Below are positions 39,003-47,538 of a DNA stretch of 64,000 nt, piece after piece; within the stretch, counting starts at the first letter, position 1, and the number at the start of each line of letters is the position of its first letter. The DNA is from CALIZF01 sp046292445. Lineage in GTDB: Bacteria > Pseudomonadota > Alphaproteobacteria > Rhodobacterales > Rhodobacteraceae. A program made the translations under genes and the position numbers. The notes below the pieces were generated by a model that made no database searches, was not told the origin of the DNA, and saw only the letters and a program-made list of their open reading frames with translations. The stretch lies in NCBI GenBank assembly GCA_046292445.1, contig JBKBQT010000001.1, forward strand, positions 248,001-312,000, given 5' to 3'.

Positions 39003-40315
39003 CGGTCATCGCTAACGCAACGCTTGTCCCTTGCACGCCGGGTATGCCGGTGGTGCCGGACGGCTGGGTGCAGATCACGGGGAGCCGGATCGCGGCGCTT
39101 GGCGCAGGGCCGCCGCCGGCGGACCCCGACATGATCGACGCGGGCGGCGACGTGGTGATGCCGGGCTTCGTCAACCCGCACAGCCACCTTGCGATGAGCC
39201 TGTTCCGGGGCCTCGGCGAGGATGTGGACGACCGGCTGTTCCGCTATATCCTGCCGCTCGAACGCGCGTTCGTGAACCCGGCGATGGTGCGGGCCGGCAC
39301 TGCCCTGTCGGCGCTGGAGCTGATCGAGGGCGGGGTGACGACCGTCGCGGACATGTATTACTTCGAGACCGAGGCGGCGGCGGTGCTCGATTCTGCCGGG
39401 CTGCGCGCCGTGGTGGGCCAGACGCTGGCCGATTTCGCGCCGCCCGACCATGGAAGCTGGGACGAGGGTTTCGCGCGGGTGGAGGCGCTGGTGGCCTTCT
39501 GCAAAGGCCGCCCGCTGCTGACCCCGTCGATCGCCCCCCATGCGCCCTATTCCACGGGCATGGCGGTGATGGCGCGGGTCGCGGACTGGGCCGCGGCGCG
39601 CGGCCTGCCGGTGCAGATCCATCTGGCCGAGACGATCCCGGAGAACGACTGGGCGATGCAGGCGACGGGCGGCACGCCGGTGCAGGCGGCGGCGGCGGCG
39701 GGGCTGCTCCGCTCCGGCCTTGTCTGCGCCCATGCACTGCACGTCACGCCCGCCGATATCGCGCTGATGGCCGAGGCGGGCGTGGGCGTTGCGCATTGTG
39801 CGCGGGCGAACGGCAAGGGCGGGCGCGGCATCGCGCCGGTGCCGGCGATGCGGGCGGCCGGCATCCCGGTGGGCATCGCCACGGACGGACCGATGAGCGG
39901 CAATACGCTCGACAGTTTCGCCCAGTTCGGCCCCGTCTCGATCCTGCACAAGATCGCCGGCGGATCGCGCGGCGTGATGCCGGCGGCCGAGGTGATCGGC
40001 ATGGCGACGATCGAGGGGGCGCGGGTGCTCGGCCTCGGGGCGGTGACGGGCACGCTGGAGGCGGGCAAGCAGGCCGACCTCATCCGCGTGTCGCTGGCCG
40101 CGCCGCGATGCCAGCCGGTCTATGACATCCATGCCGCGCTCGTGTTCTCGGCGATGGCGCCCGATGTGCGCGACGTGATGGTGGCGGGGCGGTGGCTGAT
40201 GCGCGACCGGGCGGTGCTGACGATGGACCGCGCCCGGGTCATGGCCGATGCCGCGCAGGTGGCGGCCCGGTTCCGCGGCGAGATCGCCCGGCTGGATCAC
40301 CAGACGACGGGGTGA
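38999..40315 (+). CDS. amidohydrolase, TrzA/AtzA/cytosine-deaminase-like
   Basis: 438-aa metal-dependent hydrolase of the ATZ/TRZ and MTA/SAH deaminase group. Metal ligands: H61 and H63 in NPHSHLAM, His in QIHLAET, His in CAHALHV and Asp in ATDGPMSGN. Expected to deaminate or dechlorinate a ring compound; the exact substrate cannot be read. Its start overlaps the PotA-like stop, so transport and hydrolysis are coupled. Its 3' end overlaps the convergent adenine deaminase gene by 19 bases. Confidence 0.83.
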   Translation: MTVIANATLVPCTPGMPVVPDGWVQITGSRIAALGAGPPPADPDMIDAGGDVVMPGFVNPHSHLAMSLFRGLGEDVDDRLFRYILPLERAFVNPAMVRAGTALSALELIEGGVTTVADMYYFETEAAAVLDSAGLRAVVGQTLADFAPPDHGSWDEGFARVEALVAFCKGRPLLTPSIAPHAPYSTGMAVMARVADWAAARGLPVQIHLAETIPENDWAMQATGGTPVQAAAAAGLLRSGLVCAHALHVTPADIALMAEAGVGVAHCARANGKGGRGIAPVPAMRAAGIPVGIATDGPMSGNTLDSFAQFGPVSILHKIAGGSRGVMPAAEVIGMATIEGARVLGLGAVTGTLEAGKQADLIRVSLAAPRCQPVYDIHAALVFSAMAPDVRDVMVAGRWLMRDRAVLTMDRARVMADAAQVAARFRGEIARLDHQTTG

Positions 40316-42141
40316 ACGGCGCCCGTCGCCACGTTCACCAGCCCCTCGGGCACTGCATCGGACGGCGCCACCAGCACCCAGCGCCAGGGCGCGCAGGTGA
40401 GGGTCGCGAACTGGAGCCGTTCGGGAAAGCCTGTGGGCCAGCGCGGCGAAAAGGTCGGCTCCCACAGCCAGTCGATCCTTGCCGCCTCGGCGTAGAGACG
40501 CTGCATCTCGGCGTCGAGCGCCGCGGCCGGGCGGGCGGTCATCAGGCCCCCGACCTCATAGGTCACATCTGCCACCACCCGCCCGCCGGTTACCAGCGCC
40601 CAGCCGCCCTGCGTCTCGCGCAAGCGGTTCACGGCCATCGCCATGGCCGCATCGCAGGATCCCACACACCAGATGTTGTGCTGGTCATGCCCGACCGAAC
40701 AGGCGACCGCCGTCTCGGGCGTTGCCGGCCCGCAGCCGCGCCAGAACATCCGCCCGACGCGGCCCGCACCGGAATAGCGGTCCACCACCGCGAACTTGGT
40801 GATCGCGCGGGCGGCATCGCGCTGCACGAGGCCGCCGGAAACGGGCAATTCCTCGATCAGGAAATCGTCCGCCCAGTGAAACGGGCGCAGAACGGCCGCC
40901 TGCACCGTCGCGCGGCCGGCCGGCGCGGGGATGGCGAAATCGGCGGCCGTCAGGGGGCGGTCGATGCGGATGGTCCGGGTCGCCCAGGCGGGCCAGTCCA
41001 CGGCGGGGAAGGGCATCGGCGCGCTGATCGGCAACCCGTCGGCCCAGACCTCGGCCAACGCCACCGACACGACATCCGACAACAGGACCACATCGGCAAA
41101 GCGCCCCGGGCTCAGTGACCCGACCCAGGGGGTCAGGCGCATGTGGCGGGCGGGGTTGATCGTCACGCACTGGATCGCCGTCTCGGGCGGCAGGCCGGAC
41201 CGGATGGCAAGGCGGACGTTGTGATCGGTCGCGCCGATCCGCAGCGTCTCGGACGCCCCGCGATCGTCGGTGCAGAACGCCACCTGCGACCAGTCGCGCA
41301 GGCCGCCCCCGAGCAGGCCGGCGATGATCTCGGGCATGGAATGCGGGCGGATTTCGAGGAAGAGGCCGCGGCGCAGCTTGTCCCAGGCTTCCTCGGCCGT
41401 CCATGCCTCGTGGTCCGAGGCCATGCCGGCAGCGGCAAAGGCATTGATCGACGGCAGATCGCGCATCCCGGCCGCATGCCCCTCGACCACGCCGCGCGCG
41501 GCAAAGGTCGCGCGGATCATGCCCCAGAGGCGCGCGTGCGACGGATTTTCAGGATTCCAGACGGCGGGCCAGTCCATCACCTCGTCAAGGCCGGCGACCA
41601 TGAGCGACTGCATGTGCGCGGCCTGTTCGGCCTGCCCGTAGAACCCCCCGCCCCCTTCCCACGCCGTCGGCGGCACGGCCGAGCCGGGCAGGGGAAAGAT
41701 CTTCATCGGCCAGCCCGCCCGCCGCGCCATGAGCCAGAAGTCGAGGTTGCGCGGGCCGTTGACGTTCGAAAACTCGTGGCTCGCCTCGCAGGTCCAGGTG
41801 GTGCCGCGCGGCAGCACCAGCGCCGCCTCGTGGTCGGGGGTCAGGTGCGAGGATTCGACATGCTTGTGCACCTCGCCGAAACCGGGGACAGCCGAAAGCC
41901 CCGGCCGGTCCTCGACCGCCCGGGCAGTGCCCGGCCAGGTCCCGCGCGGGCCGACATAGGCGACGCGGCGGCCGCGGATGACGATTTCGGCATCCGCCAT
42001 CCATGTCGCCGTGGCCGTGTCGAGCAGGCGCCCGACGCGCAGCATCCGGTCCGCCGGGCGCTTGCCGAGGGCCACAAGCGTCAGATCCTGCCGGATCGCC
42101 ACCTCGTCATCCGCGTTCAGGATCAGATCGTCGGGGATCAT
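40297..42141 (-). CDS. adenine deaminase family protein
   Basis: 614-aa amidohydrolase of the Ade family. Composite N-terminal domain, metal motif GFGEVHKHVESSH (H92, H94; E. coli Ade has HVHIESS), ASDHEAWTAEEAWDKLRRGLFLEIRPHS, and the C-terminal domain with SVGHDQHNIWCVGSCDAAMAMAVNRL and GGWALVTGGRVVADV. Predicted to convert adenine (or an analogue) to hypoxanthine and ammonia. AAGGAGG precedes the ATG. It is divergent from a nucleoside hydrolase, which could supply its base. Confidence 0.85.
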   Translation of the reverse strand: MIPDDLILNADDEVAIRQDLTLVALGKRPADRMLRVGRLLDTATATWMADAEIVIRGRRVAYVGPRGTWPGTARAVEDRPGLSAVPGFGEVHKHVESSHLTPDHEAALVLPRGTTWTCEASHEFSNVNGPRNLDFWLMARRAGWPMKIFPLPGSAVPPTAWEGGGGFYGQAEQAAHMQSLMVAGLDEVMDWPAVWNPENPSHARLWGMIRATFAARGVVEGHAAGMRDLPSINAFAAAGMASDHEAWTAEEAWDKLRRGLFLEIRPHSMPEIIAGLLGGGLRDWSQVAFCTDDRGASETLRIGATDHNVRLAIRSGLPPETAIQCVTINPARHMRLTPWVGSLSPGRFADVVLLSDVVSVALAEVWADGLPISAPMPFPAVDWPAWATRTIRIDRPLTAADFAIPAPAGRATVQAAVLRPFHWADDFLIEELPVSGGLVQRDAARAITKFAVVDRYSGAGRVGRMFWRGCGPATPETAVACSVGHDQHNIWCVGSCDAAMAMAVNRLRETQGGWALVTGGRVVADVTYEVGGLMTARPAAALDAEMQRLYAEAARIDWLWEPTFSPRWPTGFPERLQFATLTCAPWRWVLVAPSDAVPEGLVNVATGAVHPVVW

Positions 42142-42202
42142 CCGGCCCTCCTTGCGCGCCGCCGTCCGGTACGGTCAGATGGGACACTACAAGGGGGACC
42201 CG

Positions 42203-43123
42203 ATGCAACCGATCCGCGCCGTCATCGATACCGACCCCGGCCTCGACGATGCCGTGGCGATCCTTTTCGCGCTCGCCTCGCCGGCCTTCGAGGTGCTCGG
42301 GATCACGACCGTGGCGGGGAACATCGGCCTTGGCACGGTGACGCGCAACGCAGGGCGGCTGCTGGCGGTTGCGGGGCGGGCGGATGTGCCGGTGATCGCG
42401 GGCGCGGCAGGGCCGCTGGTGCGCAAGGGGTTCGATTCGAGCGAGATTCACGGGGCGGATGGTCTTGGCGGCGTGGCGCTGCCGGAACCACTGGCCGAGG
42501 CGCAGGCAGGCGCGGTGGACTGGCTCGCCGCGCTGCTCGCGGCCGAGCCGGCGGGCACGGTCGATCTGCTGACCCTCGGCCCGCTGACGAATCTTGCACG
42601 GCTGGTCACCGACCATCCGGCGGCCGCGCGCCGCATCCGCCGCGTGATCGCCATGGGCGGTGCGGTGAACGATCGCGGGAACGTCGGGCCGCGGGCCGAG
42701 TTCAACATCGCCGCCGATCCCGAGGCGGCGGATATCGTGCTCGGTGCCGGCCTGCCCATGACGCTCATCCCGCTCGACGTCACGCGGCAGGTGCGGGCCG
42801 ATGCGGCCTGGTGCGGGCGGCTGCGCGCCTCCGGGCGGCCGGGGGCGGCGGCCTGTGCGGCGCTGGTCGAGGCGTATTTCGCCAGCACCACCGTCACCGG
42901 CGCGCTGGCGGAAAGCCGCCCGCTGCATGATCCTTGCGTGATGCTGCTCGCCGAAGCGCCGGGGTTTTTCGGCTGCGATGCGATGGGACTCGCGGTCGAT
43001 CTGGGCGAGGCGCCCGATGCCGGGGCGCTGAACCCGGATACGCGCCGCCCCGCGGTGCAGGTGGCGCAGCGGGTGGATGCGGCCGGCGCGCTCGCGTTGC
43101 TGGCGGGGCGCCTGACCGCCTGA
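42203..43123 (+). CDS. nucleoside hydrolase (IunH family)
   Basis: 306-aa ribonucleoside hydrolase. The Ca-binding DTDPGLDDA motif is at residues 9-17, with LTLGPLTNLARLV, MGGAVNDRGNVGPRAEFNIAADPEAA and a C-terminal LHDPCVML histidine-aspartate motif. Cleaves nucleosides to base plus ribose. AAGGGGG ribosome site at 42191-42197. Base specificity cannot be told. Ends 2 bases before the convergent phnE gene. Confidence 0.92.
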   Translation: MQPIRAVIDTDPGLDDAVAILFALASPAFEVLGITTVAGNIGLGTVTRNAGRLLAVAGRADVPVIAGAAGPLVRKGFDSSEIHGADGLGGVALPEPLAEAQAGAVDWLAALLAAEPAGTVDLLTLGPLTNLARLVTDHPAAARRIRRVIAMGGAVNDRGNVGPRAEFNIAADPEAADIVLGAGLPMTLIPLDVTRQVRADAAWCGRLRASGRPGAAACAALVEAYFASTTVTGALAESRPLHDPCVMLLAEAPGFFGCDAMGLAVDLGEAPDAGALNPDTRRPAVQVAQRVDAAGALALLAGRLTA

Positions 43124-43125
43124 GG

Positions 43126-43956
43126 TCAGATCAGCCGCCGCCGGATGCGGTGCGATGCCCAGTCGATCACCGCGACCGTGACGAGGATCAGCAGGATGAT
43201 GAACGCGACCTGCGGCCAGGCGTTGATGAGGATCCGGTCCATCAGATAGAACCCGATCCCGCCCGCGCCGACCACGCCAAGGATCGTTGCCGAGCGCACG
43301 TTCGATTCGAAGAAATAGAGCGTGTTGGTCAGGAACAGCGGCACGACCTGCGGCCAGATGCCGAAGCGGATCACCTGCACCCGTCCCGCCCCGGTCGCCC
43401 GCACGCCGCGCGACTGTTCGGCATCGGCATTCTCGATCGCCTCGGCATAGAGCTTGGCCAGCACGCCGGTGTCGTTCACCGCAATGGCAAGGATGCCGGC
43501 GAAGGGGCCAAGCCCGATGATCGACACGAAGAGGATCGCCCAGATCAGGCTGTCGATCCCGCGCACCACGTCGAACACCCGCCGCACCGCAACGCGGAAG
43601 GGCGCGACGGGCATGGTGTTCTTCGCCCCGAGGAACCCCAGCGGCACCGCGAGGATCGAGGCCGCCAGCGTGCCGAGGAACGCCATCGCCACCGTCTCGG
43701 CGATCGCGAGCGCATAGGTCTGGGCCATGCCGCCCGTCTGCGGCGGCAGCATGAGGCCGCCGACCCGGATCAGCTCGCCCGACCCCTGCCAGAGCCGAAC
43801 GAACCCGAACCCCAGCCGGTCAAGCCCCCAGACGAACAGCACGATGGCCACCGCGATCGCCGCCCGGCCGGCCCACATCCGCAGACCCCGGTCGGGGAAG
43901 GCGCCGGGATGGGCGATGCGCAGCGCGTCGATGCGGGCGGGGGTCCAGGCCGTCAT
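43126..43956 (-). CDS. phnE: phosphonate/phosphite-type ABC permease
   Basis: 276-aa permease of the PhnE family. Hydrophobic N-terminal helix, long linker, then ETVAMAFLGTLAASILAVPLGFLGAKN and EAA-type loop EQSRGVRATGAGRVQVIRFGIWPQVVP, then ATILGVVGAGGIGFYL, which is diagnostic for PhnE. Last gene of the five-gene operon; ATG overlaps the stop of the other phnE copy. Confidence 0.88.
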   Translation of the reverse strand: MTAWTPARIDALRIAHPGAFPDRGLRMWAGRAAIAVAIVLFVWGLDRLGFGFVRLWQGSGELIRVGGLMLPPQTGGMAQTYALAIAETVAMAFLGTLAASILAVPLGFLGAKNTMPVAPFRVAVRRVFDVVRGIDSLIWAILFVSIIGLGPFAGILAIAVNDTGVLAKLYAEAIENADAEQSRGVRATGAGRVQVIRFGIWPQVVPLFLTNTLYFFESNVRSATILGVVGAGGIGFYLMDRILINAWPQVAFIILLILVTVAVIDWASHRIRRRLI

Positions 43957-44819
43957 GCGGCGGCCCGCAGCGCCTCGGCCCCGATGATCCGGTGCCGAAG
44001 GTATTCGGAAATTTGGTCGATCAGCGCGACCGTCACGATCAGCATCAGCGCGATGGCCGATATGTCGGTGTAATGAAAGCTCTTGATCGCGGTGTAGAGA
44101 TCCTGCCCGATCCCGCCCGCCCCGACGAAGCCGAGGACCGAGGCCGAGCGCACGTTGATCTCGAACCGGAGCAGACCGTAGGACAGGAACGCCGGCGCCA
44201 CCTGCGGCAGCGCGCCAAAGCGCATCACCTGCACCCAGGACGCCCCGGTGGACCGCACGCCGCGCAGGGCATCCGGGTCGGTCGCTTCGGCGACTTCGCC
44301 GAACAGCTTGCCGAGCGCGCCCATCGTGTGCAGACCGATGGCGAGCACGCCCGCCATGGGGCCGATGCCGAACGAGAACACGAAGAGCACCGCGAACACC
44401 AGTTCGGGAACCGTGCGCGCAAACTCGAACACCCGGCGCATGAGCGTCGAGGCCCAGGGCGCGGGCGCGAGGTTGCGGGCGGCGACGAAGGCCCCGGCAA
44501 TCGCGAAGGCGGCGCCGAAGGCGGTTGCATAGAACGCGATCAGGATCGTGTCGATCAGCCCGGCGAACCAGCGGTCGAAGCGGCGGAACCACTGCGCGAT
44601 GTCACCCCAGAGATTGTCCCAGGTCAGCACCGGCACCATGCGGCCGAAGTAGCTGCCGAACCGGTCCAGCCGGTTCCAGAGGCGCGCAAGGTCAACCTCG
44701 CCGAGATCGGCCGACAGGGCAGTCGCAAGGGCGATGGCGGCCACGATCAGCGCCGTCTGCCCCAGCCGCGCGCGGCGCGCGCTGTGGTAGGCGGCCTCGA
44801 CCTCGGCCGCGGTGGTCAT
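43953..44819 (-). CDS. phnE: phosphonate/phosphite-type ABC permease
   Basis: 288-aa second PhnE-type permease with the same layout: FYATAFGAAFAIAGAFVAARNLAP, DPDALRGVRSTGASWVQVMRFGALPQVAP, SVLGFVGAGGIGQDLYTAIKSFHYTD. Two unequal permeases in tandem are common in Phn-type importers of some roseobacters. ATG overlaps the phnC stop. Confidence 0.88.
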   Translation of the reverse strand: MTTAAEVEAAYHSARRARLGQTALIVAAIALATALSADLGEVDLARLWNRLDRFGSYFGRMVPVLTWDNLWGDIAQWFRRFDRWFAGLIDTILIAFYATAFGAAFAIAGAFVAARNLAPAPWASTLMRRVFEFARTVPELVFAVLFVFSFGIGPMAGVLAIGLHTMGALGKLFGEVAEATDPDALRGVRSTGASWVQVMRFGALPQVAPAFLSYGLLRFEINVRSASVLGFVGAGGIGQDLYTAIKSFHYTDISAIALMLIVTVALIDQISEYLRHRIIGAEALRAAA

Positions 44820-45592
44820 GCCGCATCCTCGATCGCGGCGAGATCGGCCGTGCCATAGACCAGTTCGAGAACCGGCCCGGTCAGGGCCGCGGTCGGCCCG
44901 TCGAACACCACCCGCCCCTTGGCCAGCGCCACCGCACGGGTGCAGTATTTCTGCGCCAGCGCCACCGAATGCAGATTGCACAGCACCGTGATGCCGCTTT
45001 CGCGGTTGATGCGTGCCAAGGCGTCCATCACGGCTTCGGAATTGCGCGGATCGAGGCTTGCAACCGGCTCATCCGCGAGGATGATCTGCGGCTCCTGCAC
45101 CAGTGCGCGGGCAATGGCCACCCGCTGCTGCTGCCCGCCCGAGAGGGCGTCGGCACGCTTGAGCGCCTGCTCGCCCATGTCGAGCGCCACCAGCGCCTCG
45201 ATGGCGCGCGCCCGGTCCTCGTCGGTGAACATGCCGAGAAGCGACGGGACGAGGGGCCGCGTCGCCAGCCGCCCGGTCATCACATTGGTCAGAACCGTGA
45301 GCCGCGCGACAAGATTGAAGCGCTGGAACACCATCGCCGTGCCCCGCCGCCAGTCGCGCAACGCAGCACCCCGCAGCGCCAGCACATCGCGCCCCGCGCA
45401 GGTCATCGCACCGCCATCGGGGTCGATCAGCCGGTTTATGACGTTGAGCAGGGTCGATTTGCCTGCGCCCGAACGCCCGATCACCGCGACCATCTCGCCC
45501 TTGCCGAAGGCGAGGCTGATGCCGTCCAAGGCACGCGCCTCGCCCCAGGTCTTGACGATGCCCTCCAGTTTTAGGAAGGGCGCGTCGCTCAC
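44816..45592 (-). CDS. phnC: phosphonate/phosphite-type ABC ATPase
   Basis: 258-aa PhnC-type ATPase. Walker A GRSGAGKSTLLNVINRL, Q-loop VFQRFNLVARLTVLTNVMTGRL, signature LSGGQQQRVAIARAL, Walker B IILADEPVASLDP. GTG start (45592) overlapping the phnD stop codon as GTGA. Energises the two PhnE subunits. Confidence 0.92.
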   Translation of the reverse strand: MSDAPFLKLEGIVKTWGEARALDGISLAFGKGEMVAVIGRSGAGKSTLLNVINRLIDPDGGAMTCAGRDVLALRGAALRDWRRGTAMVFQRFNLVARLTVLTNVMTGRLATRPLVPSLLGMFTDEDRARAIEALVALDMGEQALKRADALSGGQQQRVAIARALVQEPQIILADEPVASLDPRNSEAVMDALARINRESGITVLCNLHSVALAQKYCTRAVALAKGRVVFDGPTAALTGPVLELVYGTADLAAIEDAA

Positions 45593-46485
45593 TTGGTCGC
45601 CATGCGGATCTTGATGAACTCTTCGTACATCTCGTGGGTGGCGAAGGCGAAGCCGCCGAAAGTGTCCTTGGCGACCTTGGCGAAGGCCTCGGGGTCGGCC
45701 CAGGGCATGTTGATGATGCAGGCGCTCATCGCCTTCTTCATCGGCTCGGGCAGGGACTTGATGGCGACGAAGGGCGCATTGGGCACGATGTCGCTTTCGA
45801 AGATGAAGCGGATGTCCTCGAGCTTGATCGTGCCGGCGCCTGCGGCGCGGGTGTGGCTGCCGGCGTTGGGCGAATAGTACCAGTTCGTCGCCGCATCGAC
45901 TTTGCCCTGCACGACCGACACGAGGCTGTTGTCATGGCTGCCGGTCTGGACCATATCGCCGAAGAAGATCGGGTTGTTGTCCTTGTCCACCATGCCGTTT
46001 TCGCGGAAATACTGCATCGGCAGGACATAGCCCGAGGCCGAGGTGGGCGAGGGCCAGCCGAGCGACTTGCCCTTGAGGTCGTCCATCGTCTGATAGGGGC
46101 TGTCGGCCTTGACCACGATCACCCAGCGGTAGCCGAGATCGCCGTCCTTGGACACGTCCATCGCGACGGGTTCCACATCGCCGCCCGAGATGTCCCAGCC
46201 GGTGGCATAGCCCGCCGGGCCGGTCCAGGTCAGGTGGGTGTCGCCCTGCGCCTGGCTTTCGATGATGGCCGAGTAATCCGACGCAACGCGGACGGTCACC
46301 TTATCCACGCCCAGGCAGCCCTGCAGATAGGTGCCGAAATGGCCCCAGCGCTCGGCGGCGCTCTGGGCGTTCTCGCCGGTGCCGACGCCGAACACGACCT
46401 CGGGGAACTTGGCGCGCCAGTCGTCTTGTGCCGCGGCGGACAGCGGCAGGGCGAGGGCGGTGGTCAGGGTAAGCAGGCGGATCAT
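45589..46485 (-). CDS. phnD: phosphonate/phosphite-type binding protein
   Basis: 298-aa periplasmic binding protein, signal MIRLLTLTTALALPLSAAA. The PhnD-like core includes VTVRVASDYSAIIESQAQGDTHLTWTGPAGY, MDDLKGKSLGWPSPTSASGYVLPMQYF and SHDNSLVSVVQGKVDAATNWYY. No C-P lyase genes are nearby, so the cargo could be phosphonate, phosphite or a phosphate ester. GGAGG precedes the ATG; the upstream phosphatase-type gene ends 32 bases earlier. Confidence 0.88.
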   Translation of the reverse strand: MIRLLTLTTALALPLSAAAQDDWRAKFPEVVFGVGTGENAQSAAERWGHFGTYLQGCLGVDKVTVRVASDYSAIIESQAQGDTHLTWTGPAGYATGWDISGGDVEPVAMDVSKDGDLGYRWVIVVKADSPYQTMDDLKGKSLGWPSPTSASGYVLPMQYFRENGMVDKDNNPIFFGDMVQTGSHDNSLVSVVQGKVDAATNWYYSPNAGSHTRAAGAGTIKLEDIRFIFESDIVPNAPFVAIKSLPEPMKKAMSACIINMPWADPEAFAKVAKDTFGGFAFATHEMYEEFIKIRMATK

Positions 46486-46517
46486 CGGCAGGGCCTCCGG
46501 TCTGGGGATGCCCGCGC

Positions 46518-47357
46518 TTAGGCGCCGTGCGTAACATCCACGTGATCTGCCCGTGACGTTTCGATGACCCGCCGCGCCGCATCGTGCAGCGCAGCGCAGC
46601 CGGCCGCGAGCACGCGCCGGCCCGACCCGAGGCGCAGGGGTCGCCCCTCCCAGTCGGTCACGCGCCCGCCCGCGCCCGCGATGATCGGCGCGAAGGGCGC
46701 CCAGTCCCACAGGTCCAGCCCTGCGTCGAGGGCAAGGTCGGTGCCCCCGGCGGCGAGCCGGCCATAGGCGAGGCACGACGCCCCCCAGACCCGCCAGCCG
46801 GTCGCCGCCCGCATCGCATCAAGCGCCGGCCGGTCCTGCGCGTCGAAGAAATCGGGCGAGGACACCGACAGGATCGCCGCGGCCAGCGATGTGCCGCGGC
46901 GTGTCCGGCACGGCGCGCCGTTATGGGTGGTTGCCTCGCCCGTCACGCCGATCCAGCGGTCGGCGGTGCGGTGCATGTCGATCACGCCGACCACCGGCAC
47001 CCCTTCGTGCAGGAGCGCGATCAGCGTGCCGTGCACCGGCACGCCCGCGACCCAGGCCCCCGTGCCGTCCACCGGATCGAGCACCCAGGCCCAGTCCGCG
47101 CCGGGGTTCACCGCCGCGCCCTCCTCGCCGATGATGCCATGCGCCGGAAATCGGTCGGCGATCCGGCCGGCGAGCGCCGTCTCGATCGCGCGGTCGAGCG
47201 CGGTGACAAAACTGCGGTCGGGCTTGAGGTCCACCGCGCCCGGCCGTGCCGTCCGCACGATCCCGAGGGCGAGGTCGGCAAGGTCGGCGGCAAAGACTGC
47301 CGCTGCGGCAAGCGCCGCCCGTTCGGCGGTGCCGGGCGATCGGGGCGCGGTGTCCAT
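46518..47357 (-). CDS. inositol monophosphatase family protein (HisN-like)
   Basis: 279-aa Mg-dependent phosphatase. Metal ligands: GEEG (E78/E79) and DPVDGTGAWVAG (D94, D97), with LWDWAPFAPIIAGAGG (third Asp) at the C-terminus. Substrate unknown; histidinol phosphate, inositol phosphate or another phosphoester is possible. First gene of the operon with phnD-phnC-phnE-phnE, which suggests it acts on the imported compound or in phosphate recovery. GAGGAT precedes the ATG. Confidence 0.83.
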   Translation of the reverse strand: MDTAPRSPGTAERAALAAAAVFAADLADLALGIVRTARPGAVDLKPDRSFVTALDRAIETALAGRIADRFPAHGIIGEEGAAVNPGADWAWVLDPVDGTGAWVAGVPVHGTLIALLHEGVPVVGVIDMHRTADRWIGVTGEATTHNGAPCRTRRGTSLAAAILSVSSPDFFDAQDRPALDAMRAATGWRVWGASCLAYGRLAAGGTDLALDAGLDLWDWAPFAPIIAGAGGRVTDWEGRPLRLGSGRRVLAAGCAALHDAARRVIETSRADHVDVTHGA

Positions 47358-47538
47358 CGGATCCTCATGTGCTGCAGCGCGCGACGACCGAGGCCGCGCC
47401 GCTCGCACGCTGCGCCTGCAAACCGGTCAATTCAACCCGTGACCGAATGGACGATCCGCGGTTGGCAGGCCGCAAGTGTTATGCCACCGTTACACGGAGC
47501 GGTCACACACGATGCCGACCGGACAGCAGGAGACCGCT

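Noticed and set aside
47489..47508. GTTACAC and GTCACAC direct repeat upstream of the DppA-like gene as a regulator site
   Set aside because: Two 7-base near-matches 13 bases apart, no known pattern, likely chance.
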